Positions 1 through 8,561 of a stretch of 58,105 bases of DNA are shown here, piece by piece. The position numbers were made by a program, and so were the translations under genes. The stretch is from an uncultured Clostridia bacterium. Lineage in GTDB: Bacteria; Bacillota; Clostridia; Lachnospirales; Lachnospiraceae. Under the pieces are notes generated by a model that had not been told where the DNA came from, did not search any database, and saw only the letters and a list, made by a program, of their open reading frames with translations. The stretch covers positions 1 through 58,105 of the forward strand of contig CANRWA010000021.1 of the NCBI GenBank assembly GCA_947643415.1. Direction: 5' to 3'. Position 1 is the first letter of the stretch; the number at the start of each line of letters is the position of its first letter.

Positions 1-42
1 CCTGTTTCAAGGCTTGGCAATACTTTTTTCAATTTCAATGTG

Positions 43-150
43 TTAAACTCCCGTGCCGGTAAGAAAAATACGGTAACCAAAACCGATCATTCTTGTAATG
101 ATACCAGCACCAGTCAGTATCAGGGTCCCTTTTACTAAATGATTCTTCAA
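43..150 (-). pseudogene. Remnant of a MATE-fold flippase (SpoVB/polysaccharide-transporter-like) N-terminus
   Basis: A 35-codon frame starts at TTG (150-148), preceded by a GAAGGA-type ribosome binding site, and stops at TAA (45-43). The product has a Lys-Gly-Thr-Leu-Ile-Leu start, a Gly-rich first helix and an Ile-Thr-Arg-Met-Ile-Gly-Phe motif, which resembles the first helix of SpoVB-type polysaccharide flippases. Those proteins normally run to about 500 residues, so this copy is truncated right after helix 1. Past the stop the other frames no longer look like the family. Only 42 bases remain before the window edge, so it is unclear whether this is a deletion junction or a frameshift. Family assignment rests on a short match. 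Confidence 0.4.
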
Positions 151-205
151 TGCGTTCGTCCTTCACGGCTTTTTAATAATGTATGAGGCACATCAGCAAA
201 AAATG

Positions 206-234
206 TTGTCTTTATCGCTGATTTATAGTATTAT
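206..234 (+). promoter_or_regulatory. Putative SigA-type promoter for the 270-2777 gene
   Basis: TTGTCT (206-211) and TATTAT (229-234) are separated by 17 bases, about 35 bases ahead of the gene's start codon and its AAAGGGGAG ribosome binding site. The assignment is by motif only. Confidence 0.45.
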
Positions 235-269
235 ATATTTGTTGAATATCATGCAAAGGGGAGAAAACT

Positions 270-2777
270 GTGTTATTAAAAAGAAATGTACTGACAGTCA
301 TATATTCGTTCGTTTTTATGTTATTACTTGGAATCGGCTTTATTGAAGTGATGTTCCTTGCGATCTCATCCAGCAGTGACCGCAATGTGATTGCCTGTAT
401 CATTATTATTGGCATCATCATTTACCTTATTGTGGCATTTCTTCTGAAAGAAAAGAATAAAGTACAGTTTATACAGACAGAAAAGAAATTGTTTCAGATC
501 AGTGAAGCAGTCTTTGTTCTGTCACTTCTTGTATTGGCATTTATTTTAAATATGGATGCCGATATGGGAAATAACCTTATGGGATTATTATTGCTGGCAT
601 TCATTTATGGGTGTGCCCGCCTTCTTGGTGGCCGTCTGTGTGGAATTATGGCTGCCAGTGTTGGTTTTTTTCTCTTTCTCTATCTTTCATCTGCCAATTA
701 TGAATCCGATCATACTATGGATATCCTTTGTATCCTGGTTCCATATTTTGTTTTTCTTTTTATCACAAAAAAAATTGCAGTCATATATATTGAACAGTCA
801 TTTCTTATTGTTGTATCGTATTTAATGCTTGCTGTTGTATTCTCGCTGGCAGTGATCCTCGAACCACTGGTGTTGCTGCTCGCGGCAGGATGTATTCTTT
901 CGCTTCTCTTTGGAAAACCGAAAGAGAAAGGAAGCCTTCTGACCAGTGGGCTCTTTTCGGCCTTCATATTACTTGCTGCTACTGTTGCCATTCTTGTGGG
1001 GGTATACTTTTTTATGCCTGAGGTGAAGGCAAATCTTTCCCTTGATCTGGATATAAAGATAAAACAAATGGGTACATCTTATATGGATATCATGTCATAT
1101 CTTTTAAAAAAATACCTGAGAACCAGCGATTTTTTGTATGATGTCTCGCAGACAGGCATATTTCCATCCATTTTGTTTTTCTTTTCCAGTCTTTCTGGTT
1201 TTTATGCTATACGAAAAAGATCATCTGCCATTGGTCCATTGTGTTTTGCCTATATAGGGATACTGGTATATCACCTGCTGTTTCTTGGAAATGCGGATGA
1301 ATTTTATTATATGTTCTATTTTCTTCCTATTTTTTCTTCTTATGGGATATATAATACACTGTTGCCGGAGAATGCTGCGGAGGCAGTAGAAAAACAGGCA
1401 CAGACAGAAGAAAAAGAGCCAGAACAAGAATTGTTGTCCGTTTCAGAACCCGAATCATTATCAGAATCGCAGCCACAGCCCGCAAACAAATCTTTGCCGG
1501 AACAGAAAACAGAACCATTCATAAAGGCAGAGCCAGAGAGAATAACAAATGAGGAGATGGTACCAGATCCAATGCTGCAAAAAGAAAAGAAAGAGAAGAA
1601 GAAAACCAAAACAAAGAGAAATTCTGTTGACCCAGCAGTACCAGAGCCAACAATACCAGATACTGCTAATATGGCAGCAACTGAAATTCCTGAGTGGACT
1701 GTATCGGAAAATTTTCAGAAAGCAGCAAAAGAACCAGTCAAACAGATAAAGGCGCCTGAAACAGGATTACCACATGAAGGAGAGCCAATCCTGGGAGCAG
1801 TACAGCTTTCTGAGGCAGAACAGCTTCCAGAAATAGAACAGCCTGTTCAAATGGAACTGTTTTCAGAAACAGGACTTTCCTCTGAACCAGAAGAACAGGC
1901 TTCCAAAATACAGTTATCTTCTAATAATGAGATTTCTACTGGAGGAGAGCTTTCTTTTGAAGAGAAAGAATTTATACCGGAATCATTGGAAATCCTGAGT
2001 CCGGAGATCACAGCTCCAGAAGACACTCTTGATATTTCCCTGACAGAAACGACAGCAGATCTTTCTATACCAGAAGTTACCGATACCGATGAAGACCTAA
2101 TGTTATTGGATGAACCAGAACTATTGCCAGAGGATGAACCTTCACTTCTCTCAGAGGATAGCCTTACCTCAGATAATAACATAGCGGATGAGAGCAATAC
2201 GTTGGAACAATTTGCGGATCAGGACAATGATGCGGATGCCCAGTTAAATACTCTGTTAAACCGTTTGGATATCTCAGATAATATTCGCCGGATGAACGAA
2301 TCTGCCCGCGAAGATATTGCTGATATTATTGAACGCGATGTTACAGAAAATGAATTACATGAGGCAAAGCCAGCCGCAGAACTGGATTTTGAACCTCAAC
2401 AGCCATTGCCTAAATATGTAAAACCAGAATTTGATTTTGAGATTGAACCTATATCACAGCCTTTACAGGATGTGGAAGGTAGTATCAGTGAATATGATAA
2501 AGTTCCCACTATAAATGATCTCGAAAAAAAATGGCGGGATGTCAGTGAGACTCCAAAAGAGGAGCTGACAATGAATATTTCTGGAGAAAAAGTTTCCGGA
2601 GAAATAATTTCTGAACCCCAATATCCTTTTGCTTATGATCTGGAGGATATCGAAGATATGGCACCAGATCCTGGGACAGAATCTGGCGGGGGAAAGAAAC
2701 CACAGGTCCATAGTGAAGAGATCGTGAGAGAGAATGGCATGAATAAACGTTCTTATCACAAATTAACCATTGGATAA
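270..2777 (+). CDS. Large multi-pass membrane protein with long acidic Pro/Glu-rich cytoplasmic-type tail, unknown function
   Basis: The protein has 835 residues. Residues 1-370 carry about ten hydrophobic segments with short loops. Residues 375-835 are a hydrophilic, low-complexity region dominated by Glu, Pro, Ser and Gln, with two short basic patches and a more ordered stretch near 660-700. The GTG start at 270 is chosen because AAAGGGGAG lies 6 bases upstream. No catalytic motif is recognised, and I do not know a function. The tail resembles intrinsically disordered scaffolding regions. It precedes a cysteine desulfurase gene but is separated from it by a hairpin, so co-function is not implied. 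There is no signal peptide other than the first helix. Confidence 0.7.
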   Translation: MLLKRNVLTVIYSFVFMLLLGIGFIEVMFLAISSSSDRNVIACIIIIGIIIYLIVAFLLKEKNKVQFIQTEKKLFQISEAVFVLSLLVLAFILNMDADMGNNLMGLLLLAFIYGCARLLGGRLCGIMAASVGFFLFLYLSSANYESDHTMDILCILVPYFVFLFITKKIAVIYIEQSFLIVVSYLMLAVVFSLAVILEPLVLLLAAGCILSLLFGKPKEKGSLLTSGLFSAFILLAATVAILVGVYFFMPEVKANLSLDLDIKIKQMGTSYMDIMSYLLKKYLRTSDFLYDVSQTGIFPSILFFFSSLSGFYAIRKRSSAIGPLCFAYIGILVYHLLFLGNADEFYYMFYFLPIFSSYGIYNTLLPENAAEAVEKQAQTEEKEPEQELLSVSEPESLSESQPQPANKSLPEQKTEPFIKAEPERITNEEMVPDPMLQKEKKEKKKTKTKRNSVDPAVPEPTIPDTANMAATEIPEWTVSENFQKAAKEPVKQIKAPETGLPHEGEPILGAVQLSEAEQLPEIEQPVQMELFSETGLSSEPEEQASKIQLSSNNEISTGGELSFEEKEFIPESLEILSPEITAPEDTLDISLTETTADLSIPEVTDTDEDLMLLDEPELLPEDEPSLLSEDSLTSDNNIADESNTLEQFADQDNDADAQLNTLLNRLDISDNIRRMNESAREDIADIIERDVTENELHEAKPAAELDFEPQQPLPKYVKPEFDFEIEPISQPLQDVEGSISEYDKVPTINDLEKKWRDVSETPKEELTMNISGEKVSGEIISEPQYPFAYDLEDIEDMAPDPGTESGGGKKPQVHSEEIVRENGMNKRSYHKLTIG

Positions 2778-2825
2778 TCACTTTCTTTCAGAATCAGAAT
2801 AAACTATATTATACGATATGATGTA

Positions 2826-2850
2826 AGCCCGGCAATTGTGCCGGGCTCAC
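2826..2850 (+). terminator. GC-rich hairpin after the membrane protein gene
   Basis: AGCCCGGCA and TGCCGGGCT form a perfect 9-bp stem around an ATTG loop (2826-2847). Only a weak T-rich stretch follows, so termination is probable but may be partial. Confidence 0.5.
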
Positions 2851-2885
2851 TTTATAGCACAACAACAAAGGAAAGGAGATTTGTC

Positions 2886-4073
2886 ATGAACCAAACGATA
2901 TATCTGGATAATGCAGCCACAACAAAGATATCAGACCACGTTCTTGCCTGTATGCTCCCTTTTCTAAAGGATTCTTATGGAAATCCTTCCAGTTTATACG
3001 ATTTGGGAGCAGATAATAAAGAAGCCCTGACGAACGCAAGACAACAGATCGCCGGAATATTGGCATGTAAACCACAAAATATATTTTTTACTTCCGGGGG
3101 GACAGAAAGTGATAACTGGGCGCTTATCGGTACAGCAGAGAGCCGCGCCCATCTGGGAAAGCATCTGATCACAAGTAAGATTGAACATCATGCTATACTT
3201 CATACCTGTGAGTATCTGGAAAAGCGTGGATTTGAGATTACCTATCTGGATGTGGATGAGCAGGGATTTGTAAAAAAAGAAACTCTTATGAACGCACTGC
3301 GCCCAGATACGATCCTTGTCTCGATCATGACAGCGAACAATGAAATTGGTACGATCCAGCCTATCGCAGAATTTGGGGAATTACTTCAGGATCATCCAGC
3401 ATTTTTTCATACAGATGCCGTACAGGCATTTGGACAGATACCGATCCTGCCGGGAAAATGGCATATTGATATGCTCAGTGCAAGCAGTCATAAGTTTCAT
3501 GGGCCAAAAGGTGTGGGATTCCTTTATATCAGGGATGGCATTGACCTGCCTTCCTTTCTTCATGGAGGAAAGCAGGAGAGAGGGAGACGTGCCGGCACGG
3601 AAAATGTTGCTTCCATCATAGGCATGGGAAAGGCAGCCGAAATCGCAGCACACACGATGGAAGAGCGGAGACAGAAAGAAACCGCCCTGCGGGATTATAT
3701 GATATCCCGTATCGAAAAGGAGATTCCATTCTGCCATTTGAATGGTTCACGCAAACAACGCCTTGCTAATAATGTAAATGTCAGCTTTGCTTTTGCTGAA
3801 GGGGAGACATTGGTGGTTCTTCTGGATATGGAAGGAATCTGCTGTTCTGGCGGTTCTGCCTGTACATCAGGGCAGGCTGCATCCTCCCATGTACTCAGGG
3901 CGATTCACCTGGAGCCGGATACCGCCCGGGGGGCGTTGAGATTTACACTGAGCGAGGATACAACAAAGGAAGAGATCGATTATACAGTAGATGCGCTGAA
4001 GAAAGTCCTTGCACAATCCCGCAGGATGAATTCGGCATTTGTCTCCTTTATGAAAATAAACAGGAAACGCTGA
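2886..4073 (+). CDS. Cysteine desulfurase, NifS/IscS family
   Basis: This 395-residue PLP enzyme takes sulfur from cysteine to supply Fe-S cluster and thio-cofactor assembly. The N-terminus has the family signature YLDNAATT. The PLP lysine lies in SSHKFHGPKG and the sulfur-accepting cysteine in SGGSACTSG. ATG 2886 is chosen because AAGGAGA sits just upstream; the frame extends 16 codons further up, into the preceding hairpin. No iscU-like scaffold or thiI is adjacent, so the exact branch (IscS, NifS or dedicated donor) is not resolved. Its stop lies 13 bases from the end of the convergent PHP phosphatase gene, with no obvious terminator between. Confidence 0.92.
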   Translation: MNQTIYLDNAATTKISDHVLACMLPFLKDSYGNPSSLYDLGADNKEALTNARQQIAGILACKPQNIFFTSGGTESDNWALIGTAESRAHLGKHLITSKIEHHAILHTCEYLEKRGFEITYLDVDEQGFVKKETLMNALRPDTILVSIMTANNEIGTIQPIAEFGELLQDHPAFFHTDAVQAFGQIPILPGKWHIDMLSASSHKFHGPKGVGFLYIRDGIDLPSFLHGGKQERGRRAGTENVASIIGMGKAAEIAAHTMEERRQKETALRDYMISRIEKEIPFCHLNGSRKQRLANNVNVSFAFAEGETLVVLLDMEGICCSGGSACTSGQAASSHVLRAIHLEPDTARGALRFTLSEDTTKEEIDYTVDALKKVLAQSRRMNSAFVSFMKINRKR

Positions 4074-4086
4074 TATCATTGCTGCA

Positions 4087-4920
4087 TCAGGCATCCAGAG
4101 AGTGGAACCGGGGTCTGCGTTGGTGAAAGGTAACATACTGATGCAGGCCTGCTGTTCTCATCAGTGGGGCGAGTGTGTCAAAATGATATGCCAGAAATTC
4201 TGGCTGATGGGCATCAGAGCCAATGGTGACCATTTCACCGCCAAGTTCTCTGTACCATGTCAGGATATCCAGATGAGGGTTCGGGTTCTTTCCGGATTTA
4301 AAGCCAGATGTATTCACTTCTAAAGCGATATCTTTCCTGACCAGTAACTTTAAGATCTCCTCAATCAGTTCATGGAACTGTTCTGGTTCATAGTGAAAAT
4401 CATCTGGTGCATAACGGACAATATAGTCCAAATGCCCTAATGAATCAAAGTCTGTAAATACGCACAGATTGCCATAGAGTTCTTCCAGATACTTCCGGAT
4501 ACATACCACCGCATCCTGGCCTGCCCAGAATTCCCTGTAATAAGGATCCTTTCGTCCCATCAGATGAAGGGAACCAATCATATAATCAAGTTCCTTATCT
4601 GCCGATATTTCTTTGTTCTTGTCCAGAATATCAGAACGTGTCTGCAATCCACACTCAACACCAGTTAAGATTTCAAGTCCACTGTATTTCTCACGGAGAC
4701 CTTTCAACTCTGCCTTGTATGCTTCTATATCATAACAGAAGGGGAGTTCTCCTTTTGGAAGAGGGATATCACACTGATCCAGTGGAAAACCGTGATCCAT
4801 ATGATCCGTCAGGCAGATTCCAGAAAGACCACAGGCAATGGCAGCGTCTAACTGTACATGGACTGGCGTGTTACTGTCTGTGGAATAGGCAGTATGGACA
4901 TGGGTATCATACACGATCAT
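4087..4920 (-). CDS. hisK: PHP-family histidinol-phosphatase-like phosphoesterase (HisJ/HisK type)
   Basis: The protein is about 277 residues. It begins with the PHP metal-binding motif DTHVHTAYS and continues with CLTDHMDHG, VECGLQ, GSLHL and a C-terminal GSDAHQPEFL, the usual set of His/Asp ligands of PHP phosphoesterases. The family includes histidinol phosphatase, the penultimate histidine step, but no other his gene is in the window, so the substrate is not certain. It is translationally coupled to rqcH: the rqcH TGA and this ATG share bases (TGATG). A GTG one codon upstream is an alternative start. Confidence 0.8.
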   Translation of the reverse strand: MIVYDTHVHTAYSTDSNTPVHVQLDAAIACGLSGICLTDHMDHGFPLDQCDIPLPKGELPFCYDIEAYKAELKGLREKYSGLEILTGVECGLQTRSDILDKNKEISADKELDYMIGSLHLMGRKDPYYREFWAGQDAVVCIRKYLEELYGNLCVFTDFDSLGHLDYIVRYAPDDFHYEPEQFHELIEEILKLLVRKDIALEVNTSGFKSGKNPNPHLDILTWYRELGGEMVTIGSDAHQPEFLAYHFDTLAPLMRTAGLHQYVTFHQRRPRFHSLDA

Positions 4921-6701
4921 CACAGACAGCTCCTTTCAAGAAAAATAGCATCTTCTTCATCCACACAGCGGATTCCTTCAATATGGGAAGAGGCCACCAG
5001 GGAATAATTTGTATAATAGATGACAAATCCCGGTTTGCTTCCATTGGGTTTCTTAATATTCTTCTTCTGAGTATAGTCAATCTCCAGTTTGTCCGCCCCT
5101 TTTCCTTTGGAGAAATAGGCAGCAAGGCTTGCTGCCTCCTCAAAAGTCCGTATGGGCGGTTCCTCTCCATTACATTTCACGATTACATGGGAACCTGGCA
5201 TCTGCTTCGCATGAAACCACCAGTCATTTCCTGTGGCAACCTTAAAGGTAAGTTCATCATTCTGATAATTATTCTTACCCACATAGATATCATAACCATC
5301 GGAAGAAATAAAGTGAAGAGGACGGCTCTTCGGCATACGCCCCTTTTTTCCTTTCCCTGGTGTGTGTTTCCTCGTATAGCCGCTGTCAGACAATTCCTGT
5401 CGGATATAATGAAGATCTTCCTCCTTGCGGGCGATATCTAGTTCTGTCAGGATTGATTCAAGATGGTCGATCATCTCCTGATTTTCTTTCATCTGTTCAG
5501 ATACAGCATCAAATGTCCGTTTCATTTTATTATATTTATTAAAATACCTGTTAGCATTTTCCGTGGCAGTCAGATCCGGTTCCACAGGAATGGAAACTTC
5601 CTTACCGTCATAGTAGTTCACACAGACCAGTACCCGCTCATCTGGTTTCATCTGGTATCCATAGGTATTTAACAATTCACCATAGATTCGGAAACGTTCT
5701 TTCTTCTCAGTATCCTGAAGCTGCCTGCGCTGCAGGTCCATTTTCTTCAAGCTCCGTTCCAGCAGAGTCGTAACGCTTTTCCTCAGATCTGCAGATTTCT
5801 GGCGTATCCGTGTAATGGTGTCTTTTTCCCGGTAGAAGGACTCGGTCATCTGCGATACGGAACCCATCTGGCGGCAGTTCATAGATTTATACATACTCAG
5901 TGGAACAGCACTGAATTCTACAGGTACCGGGCCATTCAAATAGATACATGGGGTGAAACGACATTCTTTTATATCCGATATCAGTCCACGAAAAGCAGTC
6001 ATAAGTGCCGAGCGTTCATTGCCATTGAGAGATGCCATGGGAGCATCCCCATCAAGGTGGCTGCGGTAGGCAATTTCATGGGCAATGGTAGAACTAAATC
6101 CTGTGATAGAACCATAGATTGCCTTTGCAATGGAACATGGTTTCTTGAATAATTCTTTATTCCACATCTCTGTTGTAACAGAGAAAGGATCTGTCTTATT
6201 CATTGTATTGGGAATAAAATATTCCCTTCCCGGAAGGACTTCCCGGACAGAACTTACCAAGCCATTGATATGCTTGATGCTGTCCACGATCTGGTTCTTA
6301 TCATCTACAAAGATAATATTACTGTGCTTCCCCATGATCTCTACCATAAGGCTGCGCTGTACAACATCTCCCAGTTCATTCAGGTTCTCCATGCATATCT
6401 TTATCACCCGCTCAAATCCCATCTGTTCAATGGATAATACTCTGGCACCGTTTAGATGCTTGCGGAGAAGCATACAGAAGTTGGGTGCCGTAAGAGGGGA
6501 TTGTTTGGGATTTTCTGTCAGATAAAGCAGTGGAAGGGAAGCGCTTGCCGAGATCTGGAGACGATAATTTGCCCGGTTATTTTTAATTGTCAGCAATAAC
6601 TCATCCGGCTCTGGCTGAGCTATTTTCTGTATATGCCCGCCCTTCAGAAGATCATTTAACTCTTTTACAAGGGCAGAAATGGTAATGCCATCAAATGCCA
6701 T
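4920..6701 (-). CDS. rqcH: Ribosome quality control protein RqcH (NFACT family, Rqc2 homologue)
   Basis: This 593-residue protein belongs to the NFACT family, which binds obstructed 50S subunits carrying peptidyl-tRNA and adds C-terminal alanine tails. Older annotations call it fibronectin-binding protein. The NFACT-N domain starts MAFDGITI, a coiled-coil middle (about 270-430) follows, and the C-terminal NFACT-R domain has DWWFHAKQMPGSHV and YTQKKNIKKP. ATG 6701 is chosen because AGGAAAGG is 9 bases upstream; an in-frame ATG abuts that site and is too close. Only 31 bases separate the start from the inverted-repeat element at 6733, so its promoter must lie within or beyond that element. Confidence 0.92.
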   Translation of the reverse strand: MAFDGITISALVKELNDLLKGGHIQKIAQPEPDELLLTIKNNRANYRLQISASASLPLLYLTENPKQSPLTAPNFCMLLRKHLNGARVLSIEQMGFERVIKICMENLNELGDVVQRSLMVEIMGKHSNIIFVDDKNQIVDSIKHINGLVSSVREVLPGREYFIPNTMNKTDPFSVTTEMWNKELFKKPCSIAKAIYGSITGFSSTIAHEIAYRSHLDGDAPMASLNGNERSALMTAFRGLISDIKECRFTPCIYLNGPVPVEFSAVPLSMYKSMNCRQMGSVSQMTESFYREKDTITRIRQKSADLRKSVTTLLERSLKKMDLQRRQLQDTEKKERFRIYGELLNTYGYQMKPDERVLVCVNYYDGKEVSIPVEPDLTATENANRYFNKYNKMKRTFDAVSEQMKENQEMIDHLESILTELDIARKEEDLHYIRQELSDSGYTRKHTPGKGKKGRMPKSRPLHFISSDGYDIYVGKNNYQNDELTFKVATGNDWWFHAKQMPGSHVIVKCNGEEPPIRTFEEAASLAAYFSKGKGADKLEIDYTQKKNIKKPNGSKPGFVIYYTNYSLVASSHIEGIRCVDEEDAIFLERSCL

Positions 6702-6732
6702 CAAATTCATCCTTTCCTGTGTTATGGTGACC

Positions 6733-7321
6733 ATTAGTATGTTACTTTTTACTCCCCAGCCAGAGCGGACACTTAATCATCGGGTTGGTGGCTCTTGTAC
6801 TCTCTGTTGTCCAGCATATCACACCCGACGAAAAATAACTTGTTTTCTCCGGTTGCATAAGCATTACGCTGCCTTTCGCAAAACTCGCTGTCTGCTGGTG
6901 TTTCCTGCCTTTTCGCAGCATAGCCGCCCGCCGGTCCTTATGCACCACTAGTTTTTTTTATTATTGCGGGTAGCACCGAAGGTGCTGATCCATGGAAAGG
7001 AGAATGCCAGAAAATAAATATATTTAATTTTGGCATTCTCCTTTCCATGGACAGATGCTTTGCATCTGCCCGCAGAATAAGCGGGCCTGGCGTTAGTGGT
7101 GCATTAGTACCGCTGCGTGGCGGCTTCTAGTGCAAACGTGCTGCGGGGAGGCAGGAAACATCAGCAGACATCTCAGACAATGCTCAGGCAGCGTATCTGC
7201 AACCGGAGAAAACAATATTTTTCGGGGAATGATATAAGACAGCAGAGAGTACAAGACCCGCTGCTTCGCTCCCGATGATTAAGTGGCTGCCCAGTCAGGG
7301 AGTGAAAAGTAACATTAGTAT
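6733..7321. mobile_element. Large imperfect inverted-repeat (MITE-like) element flanked by direct repeats
   Basis: This fills the only stretch over 300 bases without a gene (6702-7414). The left arm (about 6741-6950) is matched by the reverse complement of the right arm (about 7094-7312). Shared blocks include GTTACTTTTYACTCCC, ACTTAATCATCGGG, CTTGTACTCTCTG, GTTTTCTCCGGTTGCA and TGCACCACTA. The bases CATTAGTAT occur directly outside both ends (6732-6740 and 7313-7321), as a target duplication would. A perfect 20-bp inverted repeat lies at the centre. No transposase frame is present, so this would be a non-autonomous element or decayed remnant. A related right end is found at 47.2 kb. Confidence 0.75.
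6990..7050. repeat. Perfect 20-bp inverted repeat at the centre of the element
   Basis: CCATGGAAAGGAGAATGCCA (6990-7009) is exactly reverse-complemented at 7031-7050, with a 21-base AT-rich loop. Small flanking hairpins sit on each side (AGCACC/GGTGCT near 6972-6985 and AGATGC/GCATCT near 7053-7067). It would form a very stable hairpin in RNA of either strand. Confidence 0.85.
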
Positions 7322-7351
7322 TATACAATAGAAGAAAAAAACTGGCAATTC

Positions 7352-7380
7352 TTGACTTCCTTTCCTCTTTGCACTATAAT
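7352..7380 (+). promoter_or_regulatory. Strong SigA-type promoter for the yicC operon
   Basis: TTGACT (7352-7357) and a consensus TATAAT (7375-7380) have the ideal 17-base spacing. The promoter lies 30 bases outside the inverted-repeat element, so that insertion left it intact. Confidence 0.85.
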
Positions 7381-7414
7381 AATACAGTATATGGTTATGA
7401 AAGGGGCAACGGAA

Positions 7415-8293
7415 ATGATTCAGAGTATGACCGGTTTTGGCCGGGGTGAAGCATCAGACGGAGATTATAAGATTGAGATTGAGATGAAATCAGTAAACCA
7501 CAGATATCTGGATGTCAATGTACGTCTGCCACGCAAACTCAATTTTTATGAGAATGAGATTCGTAACCAGGCAAAACAATATGCAGATCGCGGCAAAGTG
7601 GATATATTTGTCACCTTTTCAGATATGACAGGGCAAAGTCTTAATGTTACTTACAATAAAGAAGTAGCGGAGGCATATCTGTCAGGGATTCGACAGTTAT
7701 CGAAGGACCTGAAACTGGAGAACACGACGGTTGCTTATGAAATATCCCGTTTCCCTGATGTTTTTGCTATGGAGGAATCAGGACTGGATGAGGACACAGT
7801 AGGCGCTCTCATCACGAAAGCCATGGAGCATGCCGGGGAGCAGTTTGTACTGAGCCGCCGTGCAGAAGGGAATAAACTCAAAGAAGATCTTATGGGTAAA
7901 TTCCTGCGGATAGAAGAGCTGGTTGGTCTGGTGGCAGAACGCTCTCCGCAGATCGTACAGGAGTATCGGCAGCGAATCCAGGATAAAGTTACAGAACTTC
8001 TGGGAGATGCACAGATTGATGAAGGTGTCCTGGCAACAGAACTGGTGGTCTTTGCAGATAAGATCTGTGTAGATGAGGAGATGGTTCGTCTACGCACTCA
8101 TGTTATACATATGAAAGAAACGCTGGAAGAAGAAGGCACCATTGGACGTAAACTGGATTTTCTCACACAGGAAATGAACCGGGAGGCAAATACAATCCTC
8201 TCTAAGGCAAATGACACCATTGTTTCCAACTATGGCATAGAATTAAAGACAGAGATTGAGAAAATCCGCGAACAGATCCAGAATATTGAATAA
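7415..8293 (+). CDS. yicC: YicC/YloC-family endoribonuclease
   Basis: The protein is 292 residues. It starts MIQSMTGFGRGEA, the highly conserved opening of the YicC family, and ends with the conserved C-terminal region (GRKLDFLTQEMNREANT, then SKAND). Family members are reported as endoribonucleases. ATG 7415 is chosen because it restores the family N-terminus and lies a few bases after GGGGCAACGG. It leads a rightward run yicC-remA-gmk-lepB-rpoZ, an order common in Clostridia apart from lepB. Confidence 0.9.
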   Translation: MIQSMTGFGRGEASDGDYKIEIEMKSVNHRYLDVNVRLPRKLNFYENEIRNQAKQYADRGKVDIFVTFSDMTGQSLNVTYNKEVAEAYLSGIRQLSKDLKLENTTVAYEISRFPDVFAMEESGLDEDTVGALITKAMEHAGEQFVLSRRAEGNKLKEDLMGKFLRIEELVGLVAERSPQIVQEYRQRIQDKVTELLGDAQIDEGVLATELVVFADKICVDEEMVRLRTHVIHMKETLEEEGTIGRKLDFLTQEMNREANTILSKANDTIVSNYGIELKTEIEKIREQIQNIE

Positions 8294-8308
8294 AACTGAG
8301 GTGTAGAT

Positions 8309-8557
8309 ATGAATTTTGTAAATATTGGTTTTGGAAATGTCGTAAATAGTGACAAGGTGTACAGTATTGTCAGCCCGGAGGCAGCACCCGTGAAGAGGCT
8401 GGTCCAAAACGCCAAAGATACAGGCAGTGCCATTGATGGTACCTGTGGGAGAAAGACCAAGGCAGTACTGGTGATGGAAAATCATACCGTTGTACTGTCC
8501 TCTCTTTTGCCAGAAACGATCGTAGCACGAATGAATACAGATGAGGGAAGGAGATAG
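8309..8557 (+). CDS. remA: RemA-family DNA-binding regulator (DUF370)
   Basis: This 82-residue protein matches the RemA/DUF370 family over its whole length, with INIGFGN-like start (VNIGFGNVV), the SPEAAPVKRL segment and the GRKTKAVLVM strand. In Bacillus, RemA activates biofilm-matrix and osmoprotection genes by DNA wrapping; in Clostridia it almost always sits between yicC and gmk, as here. GAGGTGTAGAT precedes the ATG. The gene starts 15 bases after yicC and ends 4 bases before the gmk start. Confidence 0.9.
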   Translation: MNFVNIGFGNVVNSDKVYSIVSPEAAPVKRLVQNAKDTGSAIDGTCGRKTKAVLVMENHTVVLSSLLPETIVARMNTDEGRR

Positions 8558-8561
8558 AATA

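Noticed and set aside
4638..5441. 267-codon + strand frame
   Set aside because: It is antisense to rqcH and the PHP phosphatase gene, which both match known families over their whole length.
6742..6948. 68-codon - strand frame in the left arm of the inverted-repeat element
   Set aside because: The matching right arm does not keep the frame, and no transposase motif is seen.
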